NCBI RefSeq assembly: GCF_000422205.1
Contig: NZ_ATHV01000022.1
Span: forward strand, 140,777 to 204,776
Direction: 5' to 3'
DNA: 64,000 nucleotides
Source of the DNA: Desulfovibrio sp. X2
Lineage (GTDB): Bacteria; Desulfobacterota; Desulfovibrionia; Desulfovibrionales; Desulfovibrionaceae
The notes beneath the pieces were generated by a model. That model saw nothing but the letters and a program-made list of their open reading frames with translations, was not told the origin of the DNA and did no database searches. Position numbers and translations under genes: made by a program. Positions within the stretch are counted from its first letter, which is position 1; each line of letters opens with the position of its first letter. Of this stretch, positions 34,603-45,606 are shown in pieces.

Positions 34603-36206
34603 GCAGGATACAGGTCTACGACACCACGCTGCGGGACGGCACCCAGGCCGAAGAGATCAACCTCACCCTCGACGACAAGGTCCTGATCGCCAAGAAGCTC
34701 GACGAGCTCGGCGTGGACTACATCGAGGGCGGCTGGCCGGGATCGAACCCCACCGACAAGCAGTTCTTCCGGGAGATCGGAAGCTTCACCTTCGCACACG
34801 CCGCCATCGCGGCCTTCGGCAGCACGCACGCGGCCAAGAACACCGCGGAGAACGATCCCAACCTCAAGGCCCTCGTGGAGAGCAAGGCCCAGGTCGCGAC
34901 CATCGTGGGCAAGACCTGGGACCTGCACGTCAAGGAGGCCCTGCGCATCCCGCTCGAGCGCAACCTCGAGCTCATCCGCGACTCCGTCCGCTTCTTGAAG
35001 CCCTACTTCCAGGAAGTCTTCTACGACGCCGAGCACTTCTTCGACGCGCTGAAAGCCGGTCCCGACTACGCCATCTCCTGCCTGCGCGCCGCGCACGAGG
35101 CGGGCGCCGACGTGCTGGTGCTCTGCGACACCAACGGCGGCATTCTGCCCCACGACCTCGGCCCGGCCTTCGAGATGGTGCGGAAGACACTGCCCGAGGC
35201 GAGGCTCAGCTTCCACGGCCACAACGACTCCGGCATGGCCGTGGCCAACACCGTGGAGGCCGTGCGCCTGGGCGCGGTGCAGGTGCAGGGCACGATGAAC
35301 GGCTACGGCGAGCGTTGCGGCAACGCGGACCTGTGCGCCGTCATCCCCAACCTGGAGCTGAAGCTCGGCCATCAGTGCCTGCCCGAGGGCAACCTCGAGC
35401 ATCTGACGCAGATCTCCCACTACATCTCCGAGGTGGTGAACCTCCGCCCCTTCCTGCGCCAGCCCTTCGTGGGCCGCTCGGCCTTCGCGCACAAGGGCGG
35501 CATCCACGTCTCGGCCGTGCTGCGCAACTCGCGCACCTACGAGCACGTGCCGCCCGAGTCCGTGGGCAACGTGCAGCGGGTGATCCTCTCTGACCTGGCC
35601 GGACGCTCCAACATCCTGGCCATGGCCCAGCGCTACTACAAGGATCTGGACAAGAACGACCCCTGCGTGGAAACGCTCCTGGCCGAGATCAAGGAGCGCG
35701 AGGCCCTGGGCTACGAGTACTCCGTGGCCGAGGCCTCCTTCATCCTGCTCTTCTTTCGGACCATGGGCTGGTCCAAGCACTACTTCGAGCTGGTCAACTT
35801 CCGCGTCCTGGACGGCAAGCGCGGCGGCGAGGACCCCATCTCCGAAGCCACGGTGCAGGTCAAGGTGCAGGGCCGCAACGTGCACACCGCGGCGGACGGC
35901 CGCGGCCCGGTCAACGCCCTGGACAACGCCCTGCGCAAGGCCCTGTGCACGGCCTACCCGCACCTGAACGAGATGAAGCTCGTGGACTTCAAGGTCCGCG
36001 TGCTCTCCGGCTACGCGCGCGAGACCGGAGGCACGGCCTCCAACGTGCGCGTGCTCATCGAGAGCGCGGACAAGACCGAGAAGTGGACCACCGTGGGGCT
36101 GTCGCACAACATCATCGTGGCCAGCTGGTTCGCGCTGGCGGACTCCATCACCTACAAGCTCTTCAAGGACGACCCGCAAAAGTGGCCGCACAAGGCCAGC
36201 CTGTGA
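34599..36206 (+). CDS. cimA: (R)-citramalate synthase
   Basis: Condenses acetyl-CoA with pyruvate to citramalate, the threonine-independent route to 2-oxobutyrate and isoleucine. 535 residues of the DRE-TIM type: QVYDTTLRDGTQAEEINLTL, VDYIEGGWPGSNPTDKQFF (the CimA-type GGWPGSNP), SFHGHNDSGMAVANTVEA, GTMNGYGERCGNADL, HKGGIHVSAVLRN and a C-terminal LeuA allosteric domain (VKVQGRNVHTAADGRGPVNA). Distinguished from 2-isopropylmalate synthase by the GGWPGSNP motif. ATGA overlap with lysC; GGAGAGGT precedes the start. Confidence 0.94.
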   Translation: MSRIQVYDTTLRDGTQAEEINLTLDDKVLIAKKLDELGVDYIEGGWPGSNPTDKQFFREIGSFTFAHAAIAAFGSTHAAKNTAENDPNLKALVESKAQVATIVGKTWDLHVKEALRIPLERNLELIRDSVRFLKPYFQEVFYDAEHFFDALKAGPDYAISCLRAAHEAGADVLVLCDTNGGILPHDLGPAFEMVRKTLPEARLSFHGHNDSGMAVANTVEAVRLGAVQVQGTMNGYGERCGNADLCAVIPNLELKLGHQCLPEGNLEHLTQISHYISEVVNLRPFLRQPFVGRSAFAHKGGIHVSAVLRNSRTYEHVPPESVGNVQRVILSDLAGRSNILAMAQRYYKDLDKNDPCVETLLAEIKEREALGYEYSVAEASFILLFFRTMGWSKHYFELVNFRVLDGKRGGEDPISEATVQVKVQGRNVHTAADGRGPVNALDNALRKALCTAYPHLNEMKLVDFKVRVLSGYARETGGTASNVRVLIESADKTEKWTTVGLSHNIIVASWFALADSITYKLFKDDPQKWPHKASL

Positions 36207-36285
36207 TGCGGCTCCATCCGGGAGAAGACGCGGAAGCGATGGAGAGCGTGACGCCGGGCGACCTACGACACGGCAGGGGCGGAGC

Positions 36286-37116
36286 ATGACCACGGTCAGC
36301 CTGCACGTCCTCTCGGACAACCGCGCCCTGCCCGGCTTCTTCTCCGAATGGGGCTTCGCCCTGGCCCTGGAAGCGCGCGGCGAGACGTGGCTGTGGGACG
36401 CGGGCGCCGGCCCGGCCTTCCTGGACAACGCCAAGCGCCTGGGCGTGCACCCCGAGTCCGCGCGCGGCCTGGCCCTGAGCCACGGCCACTTCGACCACGG
36501 AGGCGGACTCGAGGCCCTGTGCGCGGCCGGGTTCGACGGTCCCGTCCACGCCCATCCGGAGTGCCTGCGCGAGCGCTGGGCTCTCCGCCCCGGCGAGGAG
36601 CCGGAATCCATCGGCATCTCGGGCAAGAGCGCCGTGCGCCTCGCGCGCAGGCTCGCGCCGGTGCACGGCAACCAGGAACTCACGCCCTGGCTCGAGATGC
36701 TCACGGACATCGAGCGGCTGCCCGGCAATCCCCAGTCGGTGCAGAATTTCTTCCTCGACGCGCGGGGCCGTGAGCCGGACGACGTGCCGGACGACGCCCT
36801 GCTGCTCCTGCGCACGGCCGCAGGCCCCGTGGCCGTGCTCGGCTGCTGCCACTCCGGCCTCGCCAACTCGCTCTCCCGACTTCGGCGGGCGGGCGTGGGC
36901 AGGCTGTATGCCCTCGTCGGCGGCATGCACCTCTACCAGGCGGCGCCGGACGCGGTGGACGCGGCCGTTTCCGCCCTGGCGGAGCTCGGCGTGGAGCGCA
37001 TCCTGCCCGGCCATTGCACGGGCGATGCCGCCACGGGCATCCTTTCCCGGGCCTTTCCCGGCCGGGTCGAGCCTCTGGCCGCGGGCATGAGCGTGCGCTT
37101 CGGCGCGCCGCTCTAG
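36286..37116 (+). CDS. MBL-fold metallo-hydrolase
   Basis: Metallo-beta-lactamase-fold hydrolase of 276 residues. The metal motif LSHGHFDHGGGLEAL (HxHxDH) lies near residue 62; later VLGCCHSGLANSLSRLRR and GGMHLYQAA supply further histidines, and the C-terminus has ERILPGHCTG. The pattern resembles the DHPPR-synthase-like subgroup (7,8-dihydropterin-6-methyl phosphate-type enzymes), but the substrate is unknown. GGGGCGGAGC precedes the ATG; it follows cimA by 79 nt and is convergent with ktrA. Confidence 0.9.
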   Translation: MTTVSLHVLSDNRALPGFFSEWGFALALEARGETWLWDAGAGPAFLDNAKRLGVHPESARGLALSHGHFDHGGGLEALCAAGFDGPVHAHPECLRERWALRPGEEPESIGISGKSAVRLARRLAPVHGNQELTPWLEMLTDIERLPGNPQSVQNFFLDARGREPDDVPDDALLLLRTAAGPVAVLGCCHSGLANSLSRLRRAGVGRLYALVGGMHLYQAAPDAVDAAVSALAELGVERILPGHCTGDAATGILSRAFPGRVEPLAAGMSVRFGAPL

Positions 37117-37176
37117 CCCGGGCCAACCCCAAGGCTTCTTCCGAATCGTTTGCAGGAATCCGCGCGGTCGCGCGTT

Positions 37177-37830
37177 CTACGGCTTCAGGCGTTCCAGGTC
37201 CTCGGTCCGGCCGAGGACCACCAGCGTGTCGCCCTTCTTCAACGGGATGTCGGCGCGCGGCACGTAGACGAAGCGCGCGTCGCCCACGTTGCGGATGGCG
37301 ATGACCTGCACGCCGTAGGTGTTGGTCAGGTTGAGGTCGCGCAGGGTCTTTCCGGACCAGCGCTCGATGTTGACCTCGCGCAGGGCCATGCCCTCGTCGA
37401 AGGGCAGGTAGGCGATGAGCCCCGGCGTGGCCAGGGAATGGGCCAGCTGCGAGGCGGCGAAATATTCCGGCAGGATGACGTGATCCACGCCGATGCGGTT
37501 CAGAAGCTTCTCGTGGTCGCGGCTCACGGCCTTGACCCAGACCTGCGCCGCGCCCATCTCCTTAAGGTACAGGCAGATCATGGCGCTGGCCTCGATGGAC
37601 TGGCCCACGCTGACCATGACCACGCCCAGGTCCGAAAAGCCGAGTTGCTCCAGGACCTTCTTGTCCATGGCATCGCCCTGGTAGACCTGGGTCAGCACGT
37701 CCTGCGCGCGCCGCACGTTGTCCGGCACGGCATCCAGGCCGACGACCTCCTGCCCGAGGTCCACGAGGGTCTGGGCAAAGGAGAGCCCGAACTTGCCGAG
37801 GCCGATGACGCCCACGCTGGTCTTGCGCAT
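37177..37830 (-). CDS. K+ uptake regulatory subunit KtrA/TrkA-type (RCK domain)
   Basis: Cytoplasmic gating ring subunit of a Ktr-type potassium channel. 217 residues: RCK/Rossmann VGVIGLGKFGLSFAQTLVDL with Asp at the end of strand 2 (VVGLDAVPDN), AASQLAHSLATPGL, then a TrkA_C domain (LREVNIERWSGKTLRDLNLT and IPLKKGDTLVVLGRTEDLER). GGAAGGAAA precedes the ATG at 37830. It follows the TrkH/KtrB gene by 46 nt in the same unit, so the pair forms one uptake system. Confidence 0.93.
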   Translation of the reverse strand: MRKTSVGVIGLGKFGLSFAQTLVDLGQEVVGLDAVPDNVRRAQDVLTQVYQGDAMDKKVLEQLGFSDLGVVMVSVGQSIEASAMICLYLKEMGAAQVWVKAVSRDHEKLLNRIGVDHVILPEYFAASQLAHSLATPGLIAYLPFDEGMALREVNIERWSGKTLRDLNLTNTYGVQVIAIRNVGDARFVYVPRADIPLKKGDTLVVLGRTEDLERLKP

Positions 37831-37876
37831 TTTCCTTCCCTCCGAAACGACGTCCGAAACGCTTCCCGGGACGCCG

Positions 37877-39244
37877 CTAGCCGATGAGCATGCTCTCCTC
37901 GGGCCAGACGTAGCGCGGCTGCTCCTGCAGCCGCCCCAGGGCCGTGAGGAAGACGATGGGGCCGAGTCGGCCCACGAACATGAGCAGTGTGATGACGATC
38001 TTGCCGGAGACGCTGAGCGTGGGGGTGATGCCCATGGACAGCCCCACGGTGCCGAAGGCCGAGACGACCTCGAAAAGTATCTCCAGGAACAGGCCGCGCG
38101 CCGCGGGATGCGGCACGTCCCCGCCTTCGCTGACGACCAGCCAGAGTGTGCCGAAGGCCACCAGGAAGATGGCCACGAGGGTAAGGGAGACCGCCCGGGC
38201 GACCGTCTCGCGGTCCACGGCGAACCTGCCGACCACAGGCTGCTGCCGCCCCTTGATCTTGGACACGGCGAAGGCCCAGAGCACGCGCAGCGTGGTGGTC
38301 TTGACACCGCCCGCGCAGCTGCCCGGCGAGCCGCCCACGAACATGAGGAAGGTCATGACCAGGAGCGAGATGGTCGTCAGCTGGCCCACGTCCAGGGTGT
38401 TGAACCCTGCGGTGCGGCAGGTGACGCTCTGGAAGAACGCGGCCAGCACGCCCTCGGAAAAGGAGAGCCCCCTGTCCAGCCCCACGACCTCGGCCATGTA
38501 GATGGCCGCCGCGCCACCCACGATGAGGAAGGCGCTGACCGCGAGCACCGTGCGCGCGTACCAGGACAGGCGCGGCTTGCGTCGCTGCCCTCTGCGCCGC
38601 CAGGGCAGGTGCCCCGTGAGCCAACCCTCGAGCTCGACGATGACCGAGAAGCCGAGGCCGCCGAGGACGATGAGCCCCATGATGGTCAGGTTCACGCCCG
38701 CGTTGCCGCGCCACTGCGTGAGGCTGTCGGCGTGGAGTCCGAAGCCCGCGTTGCAGAAGGCGGAGATGGAATGGAACACGGCCGACCACGGCGTGAAGCC
38801 GTGCGGATCGAAGGAATGGAGCAGCAGCGCGCCGATGCCCTCAAGCGCCGCGGTCCAGGCCACCAGCCGGACCAGGAAGCGCCCCAGGCTGAAGGTCGAG
38901 TCGTGCATCAGGCTCTGCCCCACTGCCAGGCGGTCGGTCAGGGTCACCTTGCGTCGCCAGAGATAGAAGACGAGGCTCGCGTAGGTCATGATGCCCAGGC
39001 CGCCGAGCTGGATCATGGAGAGGATGACGCCCTGGCCCATGCGGCTGAAATGGGTGCCCGTGTCCACGACGGCGAGACCGGTGACGCAGGTGGCCGAGGT
39101 GGCGGTGAACAGGGCGTCCACGAAGTCGATCGAAGCGCCGTTCAGGCTCCCCGGGAGCATGAGCAGCACCGTCCCGGCCAGAATTGTCGCCAGGAAGAAG
39201 TAGATGGGATAGGTGAAGGGCGAAAAGACGGCGGATAGACGCAT
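37877..39244 (-). CDS. Trk/Ktr-type potassium uptake membrane protein (KtrB-like)
   Basis: Ion-conducting subunit, 455 residues, four M1-P-M2 repeats. The four selectivity-filter regions can be read: ATSATCVTGLAVVDT, SISAFCNAGFGLHAD, QSVTCRTAGFNTLDVG and EVVSAFGTVGLSMGIT, each with the conserved glycine. Hydrophobic segments fill the rest; a basic cytoplasmic loop GHLPWRRRGQRRKPRLSW lies in the middle. The ATG at 39244 follows AGGGTTTCCGCCCCGACC, a weak site. Operon PilZ-ktrB-ktrA on the minus strand. Confidence 0.94.
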   Translation of the reverse strand: MRLSAVFSPFTYPIYFFLATILAGTVLLMLPGSLNGASIDFVDALFTATSATCVTGLAVVDTGTHFSRMGQGVILSMIQLGGLGIMTYASLVFYLWRRKVTLTDRLAVGQSLMHDSTFSLGRFLVRLVAWTAALEGIGALLLHSFDPHGFTPWSAVFHSISAFCNAGFGLHADSLTQWRGNAGVNLTIMGLIVLGGLGFSVIVELEGWLTGHLPWRRRGQRRKPRLSWYARTVLAVSAFLIVGGAAAIYMAEVVGLDRGLSFSEGVLAAFFQSVTCRTAGFNTLDVGQLTTISLLVMTFLMFVGGSPGSCAGGVKTTTLRVLWAFAVSKIKGRQQPVVGRFAVDRETVARAVSLTLVAIFLVAFGTLWLVVSEGGDVPHPAARGLFLEILFEVVSAFGTVGLSMGITPTLSVSGKIVITLLMFVGRLGPIVFLTALGRLQEQPRYVWPEESMLIG

Positions 39245-39261
39245 GGTCGGGGCGGAAACCC

Positions 39262-39621
39262 TCAGGCGCCGAAGGCGGGCTTGCTGACGATCTCGTCGTC
39301 GATCTGGTCGGGGTCTTCCGCGTGCATGCGCACGAGGTTGCGGAGGTGGCCGAAGCTTTCCGGGTCCATCTCCAGGAACTCCACGGCCGTCTCCTCGGCT
39401 GACGCGCGCACGATGCGGCCGGAGACGCGCACCGTCACGCTGCCCGAGAGGACGATGCGCACGAAACAGTCCTCGCCCACGGCAAGGCGCGGGTCGGGGT
39501 TGCAGGACACGCCCCTGAGGCTCAGGTTGTTGAGCCGCACGGGCACGTCCCGGCCGTTGCAGGTGACAACCGCCCCGAACATCAGGTTGACTCTCGTCCG
39601 TGTGCGCTTCTCTTCGGCCAT
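39262..39621 (-). CDS. PilZ domain protein, 119 aa
   Basis: Single-domain candidate c-di-GMP receptor. Seen: an arginine-rich N-terminus KRTRTRVNLMFGAVV and the second PilZ motif in LNNLSLRGVSCNP (N-x-S-x-x-G), followed by beta strands and a short C-terminal helix. GAAGGAGGGAGGGCT precedes the ATG at 39621. It lies directly upstream of the potassium uptake genes and 24 nt after the esterase gene. Confidence 0.85.
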   Translation of the reverse strand: MAEEKRTRTRVNLMFGAVVTCNGRDVPVRLNNLSLRGVSCNPDPRLAVGEDCFVRIVLSGSVTVRVSGRIVRASAEETAVEFLEMDPESFGHLRNLVRMHAEDPDQIDDEIVSKPAFGA

Positions 39622-39645
39622 AGCCCTCCCTCCTTCGGTTCCCCT

Positions 39646-40428
39646 CTACCAGAGAGGATGCCGCCCGTCACGCGAAAGGAGATCCTCGAAAAAGCCGCAG
39701 ACCAATTCCGACACACGCTTACGGGTCTCGCGGTGCGTGGTCAGCAGATGCCGGCTGGTGACGCGCTCGGCGATGGGCAGAAGCTCCAGGCGCTTGATGC
39801 GCGAGCCGGTCCGCCGCCTGATCTCGAAGGCGTCGCGCACGTTGGCCGTGGCGTCGCCCGGGCTGTGCACGACGAGCAGCGGCGCCGTGACCTCGGCAAG
39901 CCCCCGGCGCACCCGGCGAAGCCCGCGCATCAGCTCGTGCGTGGCGTTCAGGGGCACGACTCCCTCGTAGCCGACCCACGGCGCGATCTCCCGCGACTCC
40001 GCCCTTTTTTCGGCCACGGGCCACAGGGGGCGCAGGTGCCTGAACAGGGGCACCAGAGGCAGGAGCGGGTCCTTGGCGATGAAAGGCAGGAAGCGGTAGA
40101 GCCGCAGCGGCGTGGCAAGGCAGGCGATTCCGGCCGGTTCGCGCTGCCGCGCGATCTCGAGGGCCAGCGCCCCGCCCATGGACAGGCCTGCCACGAAGAC
40201 CGGCGGGGTCCGGGCGCCCAGCACGTCGAAGGCGCCGAGCGCCGCGTCGCGCCAGTCGCTCCATCCCAGACGGTCCAGCTCCTCGACGCGCGTACCGTGG
40301 CCGGGCAGGAGCGGGGTCTCGACGGAAAATCCCCTGTCCGCGAGGGCCTCGGCCAGGGGCTGCATCTCGAAGGGCGTGCCGGTGAAACCGTGCAGGAGCA
40401 GACATCCGGGCTTTGTGGCGGCGTCCAT
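39646..40428 (-). CDS. alpha/beta hydrolase (carboxylesterase-like)
   Basis: Cytoplasmic serine hydrolase of 260 residues resembling Est30-type carboxylesterases or monoacylglycerol lipases. GCLLLHGFTGTPFEMQPLAE supplies the oxyanion region, FVAGLSMGGALALEIA the nucleophilic elbow with Ser, VVHSPGDATANVRDAFEI the acid, and a late histidine follows near SRHLLTTHRE. No signal peptide. Physiological substrate unknown. It is divergent from the amidohydrolase gene at 40504. Confidence 0.88.
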   Translation of the reverse strand: MDAATKPGCLLLHGFTGTPFEMQPLAEALADRGFSVETPLLPGHGTRVEELDRLGWSDWRDAALGAFDVLGARTPPVFVAGLSMGGALALEIARQREPAGIACLATPLRLYRFLPFIAKDPLLPLVPLFRHLRPLWPVAEKRAESREIAPWVGYEGVVPLNATHELMRGLRRVRRGLAEVTAPLLVVHSPGDATANVRDAFEIRRRTGSRIKRLELLPIAERVTSRHLLTTHRETRKRVSELVCGFFEDLLSRDGRHPLW

Positions 40429-40503
40429 GCAGCTTGGCCTACTTCATTTTCGACCGCAAATCATCTACAGAAAGCATGGGAGGGGAACGACGTGGAGGCA
40501 CCT

Positions 40504-41823
40504 ATGGACATCCCCTGTGAACTGCTCGTGCTGGCGGACATGATCGTGACCCAGGACGACGAACGCCGCGTGATCGAGAACGGCGCGGTGGCCATCCACG
40601 GAGACACGATCACGGCCGTGGGACGCCGCGACGAGATAGAGCCCACGGCCTGCGCCGAGCGCGTCCTGGACCTCTCCGGATGCCTGCTCATGCCCGGGCT
40701 CGTGAACGCCCATTGCCACGCAGCCATGACCCTCTTCCGCGGCTTTTCCGAGGACAGGAGCTTCATGGACTGGCTCGCGAACGTCCGCACCCTCGAGAAG
40801 AGGCTGACGCCGCATCTGGTCCACGTGGGCGCCCTGCTCTCCTGCGCCGAGATGCTGGCCGCGGGCACGACCTGCTTCGCGGACATGTACCTTCTTTCGC
40901 ATGAGGTGGCGCGGGCCGCGGAGATAGCGGGCATGCGCGCGGTGGTGGCCGAGGGGCTGCTCACGCCGCCGACCAGGACCTACGAGAGCCTCGAGGACGC
41001 CTTCGCGCTCATGGAAGGGCTGCACGCCCGCTACGACGGCCACCCGCTCATCCACACCGCCGTCATGCCCCATGCGCTCTACACCGCCGACGCCGAGGCG
41101 CTGCGCGCGAGCCGCGACCTGGCCGAGGCGCTCGACGTGCCCTGGATGATCCACGCCGCGGAATCCGCCTTCGAGACTGATTTCTGCCTGAAGAACCACG
41201 GGCTTCGACCCATCCCCTATCTCGATTCCCTGGATCTGCTCACGCCTCGGGCCATGCTCGTGCACTGCGCGCAGGCCGACGAAGCCGACGTGGAGCTGCT
41301 CGCCAGGCGCGGCGCCGGGGTCGTGCACTGCCCGGAGAGCAACATGAAGCTCGGCAACGGCTTCGCGCCCGTGCCGCGGATGCTCGAGGCGGGCATCACG
41401 GTGGCCCTGGGCACGGACGGCGCGGCCAGCAACAACGACCTCTCCCTGTTCCGGGAAATGGGCTCGGCCGCGCGCACCCAGAAGGGAAACGCCCTAGACC
41501 CGGCGGTGCTTCCGGCCCAGACCGTGCTGGACATGGCCACGCGAGGCGGAGCCGCATGCCTGCGCCTGCCCGGAGTCGGGCGCGTGGAGCCCGGCTCCCT
41601 GGCCGACCTGACCGCGCTCGATCTTTCGAGTCCGAACCTCATGCCGCTGCACGACCCCGTCTCCCTGGCGGTCTACGCCGCCACCGGCGGGGAGGTGCGC
41701 ATGACCATGGTCGGCGGACGCGTGCTCTACCTGGCCGGACAGCACCTGACCCTGGACATGGCGGAGCTGGCCGAGGAGGCGCGGGAGGCCGTGGAGTGGG
41801 CCAAATCCGCGCAAACCTGCTGA
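40504..41823 (+). CDS. amidohydrolase, 5-methylthioadenosine/S-adenosylhomocysteine deaminase type
   Basis: Metal-dependent deaminase of the TrzN/ATZ-like amidohydrolase family, probably acting on SAH, MTA or related adenosyl compounds. 439 residues: GLVNAHCHAAMTLFRGFSED (HxH metal motif), AGTTCFADMYLL, WMIHAAESAFETD, AMLVHCAQADEADVELL, VHCPESNMKLGNGFAPV and LGTDGAASNNDLSLFREM (catalytic Asp). GGAGGCACCT precedes the ATG at 40504. The precise substrate is inferred from family resemblance. Confidence 0.9.
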   Translation: MDIPCELLVLADMIVTQDDERRVIENGAVAIHGDTITAVGRRDEIEPTACAERVLDLSGCLLMPGLVNAHCHAAMTLFRGFSEDRSFMDWLANVRTLEKRLTPHLVHVGALLSCAEMLAAGTTCFADMYLLSHEVARAAEIAGMRAVVAEGLLTPPTRTYESLEDAFALMEGLHARYDGHPLIHTAVMPHALYTADAEALRASRDLAEALDVPWMIHAAESAFETDFCLKNHGLRPIPYLDSLDLLTPRAMLVHCAQADEADVELLARRGAGVVHCPESNMKLGNGFAPVPRMLEAGITVALGTDGAASNNDLSLFREMGSAARTQKGNALDPAVLPAQTVLDMATRGGAACLRLPGVGRVEPGSLADLTALDLSSPNLMPLHDPVSLAVYAATGGEVRMTMVGGRVLYLAGQHLTLDMAELAEEAREAVEWAKSAQTC

Positions 41824-41830
41824 TGTGCCC

Positions 41831-41858
41831 TTGACAATCCTCCACTTCTCAATAATAA
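41831..41858 (+). promoter_or_regulatory. candidate sigma-70 promoter for the PxxKW gene
   Basis: TTGACA at 41831-41836 followed after 16 nt by TAATAA at 41853-41858 within an AT-rich stretch that stands out from the GC-rich surroundings (AATAATAAAG). It lies about 58 nt before the ATG at 41916, immediately after the amidohydrolase stop. Confidence 0.55.
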
Positions 41859-41915
41859 AGCTTCGCTCTTGCAATTTCAGTGAAGATTTTCTCTCCCCCA
41901 AGGAGGATGCCGCAA

Positions 41916-42203
41916 ATGGCCAACGGAAATGCCGCCAACGCCCTGCAGGGCGCTGAGAAGACCGAACAGGGTCTGTGCTTCAAGGGTCTCATCATGGAGC
42001 CCATCATCGACAAGTGTGAAGGCTGCGACCGCGCCGTCGCCGTCGACGACACCAAGTACTGCCCGAGCTACGCCAAGCCCGCCCGCAAGTGGGCGCACGG
42101 GGTGTGCAACTTCGCCACCCACGTCAAGGCTGAGAAGACCAAGACCGGCGAGATCAAGATCAACCCGCTCAAGGCTTCCAAGCGCGCCGCTCGCGGCCGC
42201 TAG
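41916..42203 (+). CDS. PxxKW family cysteine-rich protein
   Basis: Small 95-residue protein with CEGCDRAVAVDDTKYCPSYA followed by KPARKWAHGVCNFATH. The four cysteines and the P-x-x-K-W motif (PARKW) match the deltaproteobacterial PxxKW cysteine-rich family, of unknown function and probably metal-binding. AAGGAGG at 41900-41906 is well spaced for ATG 41916; an ATG at 41907 abuts it too closely. It has its own promoter candidate and a downstream hairpin, suggesting a strongly expressed single-gene unit. Confidence 0.88.
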   Translation: MANGNAANALQGAEKTEQGLCFKGLIMEPIIDKCEGCDRAVAVDDTKYCPSYAKPARKWAHGVCNFATHVKAEKTKTGEIKINPLKASKRAARGR

Positions 42204-42215
42204 CCCCGGTGCCGC

Positions 42216-42257
42216 GGGGCGGGCCCTTCCCGGACGCAAGCCCGGAAGGTCCGCCCC
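42216..42257 (+). terminator. GC-rich hairpin downstream of the PxxKW gene
   Basis: GGGGCGG at 42216-42222 pairs with CCGCCCC at 42251-42257, and the stem continues inwards through CCTTCC/GGAAGG with one bulge and one G-U pair. No U-tract follows directly, so termination may be weak or factor-assisted. Confidence 0.5.
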
Positions 42258-42399
42258 GTCACCTCGGTCCGCAGCGTCGGGCCGTTCCGTCCTTTTCTTT
42301 GCCGCGTTTTTTCCGTAACGTGCAGTTTTTACTGCGACGGGATACGTGCGCCCGCCGCCTTCCGGCACACAACATCACATGATCCCGCAGGATTACGCC

Positions 42400-43620
42400 A
42401 TGATCGAGACTGTCCTTGACTTTCTGGATACCCGGCGCGACCGCGTCGTCGAACTGCAGCGCGGCCTGGTGGCCATTCCCGCCCTGGGCCCCGAGAACGG
42501 CGGCGACGGCGAGGGCGCCAAGTGCGACTACATCCGCGAGCGTCTGGCCGAGCTCGGCATCCCCGTCCAGCGCGAGATGAACGCCCCGGACCCGCGCGTG
42601 CCCTCCGGCGTGCGCCCGAGCCTCGCCGCGCGCGTGCCCGGCAAGTCCGAGCGCACCCTGTGGGTCATCTCCCACGTGGACGTGGTGCCCCCGGGCGAGC
42701 TGAGCCTGTGGTCCACCGATCCCTGGACCCTGTCCGTGGACGGCGACGTGCTCGTGGGCCGCGGCGTTGAGGACAACAACCAGGCCATCGTCTCGAGCCT
42801 GCTCGTGGCCGAGGCCCTGGTGGCGCGCAAGGTGACGCCGGAGCTTTCCCTGGGCATGATCTTCGTGGCCGACGAGGAGACGGGCAGCAAGCACGGCCTG
42901 GACTACGTGCTGCACGAGCACGGCGACCTCTTCCGCAAGGACGACCTCTTCCTGGTGCCGGACTTCGGCGAGCCCGACGGCTCGCTCGTGGAGCTTGCCG
43001 AGAAGAGCATGCTCTGGCTCAAGATCACGGTCCTCGGCAAGCAGTGCCACGCCTCGCGCCCCTCACAGGGCAACAACTCCCTGGTGGCGGCCTCGGCCTT
43101 CGTGATGAAGATCCGCTCGCTCTACGAGCGCTTCGACATGCGCGACCAGCTTTTCGATCCGCCCTTCTCCACCTTCGAGCCGACCAAGAAGGAGGCCAAC
43201 GTGGAGAACATCAACACCGTGCCGGGCAAGGACGTCTTCTACGTGGACTGCCGCGTGCTGGCCGACTACCGCATCGAGGACGTGGAGGCCGCCATCCGCG
43301 CCATGGGCGACGAGATCGAGTCCATCTACGGCGTGAAGATCGAGTACGAGTCCGTGCAGCAGGAGCAGGCCGCGCCCGCCACCCCGCTGACCGCGGAGAT
43401 CACCCGCCGCCTGCTCGCCGCCATCGAGGCCACTTCCGGGCTGAAGGCGCAGCCCCGCGGCATCGGCGGGGGCACCGTGGCCGCCTTCCTGCGCCGTCGC
43501 GGCTTCGAGGCCGCCGTCTGGGCCACCCTGATGCACAACGCGCATCAGCCCGGCGAGAAGGCCCTCATCGTGAACCACATCGGCGACGCCAAGGTCATCG
43601 CGCGCATGCTCCTGGCCTGA
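42400..43620 (+). CDS. M20 family metallopeptidase/hydrolase
   Basis: Zinc-dependent amidohydrolase or peptidase of the ArgE/DapE/M20 type, 406 residues. [17 protein letters not shown] gives the first metal motif, [17 protein letters not shown] the bridging Asp, [18 protein letters not shown] the catalytic and metal glutamates, and [16 protein letters not shown] the last histidine; a dimerisation domain sits in between. The ATG at 42400 has CAGGATTACGCC upstream; ATG 42379 is an alternative without a site. Substrate unknown; no arginine or lysine biosynthesis genes adjoin it. mnmG follows after 26 nt. Confidence 0.9.
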   Translation: MIETVLDFLDTRRDRVVELQRGLVAIPALGPENGGDGEGAKCDYIRERLAELGIPVQREMNAPDPRVPSGVRPSLAARVPGKSERTLWVISHVDVVPPGELSLWSTDPWTLSVDGDVLVGRGVEDNNQAIVSSLLVAEALVARKVTPELSLGMIFVADEETGSKHGLDYVLHEHGDLFRKDDLFLVPDFGEPDGSLVELAEKSMLWLKITVLGKQCHASRPSQGNNSLVAASAFVMKIRSLYERFDMRDQLFDPPFSTFEPTKKEANVENINTVPGKDVFYVDCRVLADYRIEDVEAAIRAMGDEIESIYGVKIEYESVQQEQAAPATPLTAEITRRLLAAIEATSGLKAQPRGIGGGTVAAFLRRRGFEAAVWATLMHNAHQPGEKALIVNHIGDAKVIARMLLA

Positions 43621-43646
43621 GGGGCAGCGCGCCGCAGGGAAGACGG

Positions 43647-45536
<1,890 letters not shown>

Positions 45537-45606
45537 ACGGCTGCAACGTCTTCCGTTCGTCAAGGAAAGCGTATAGAGTCTCCCGAACCCAGGGAAGACC
45601 CACCGC

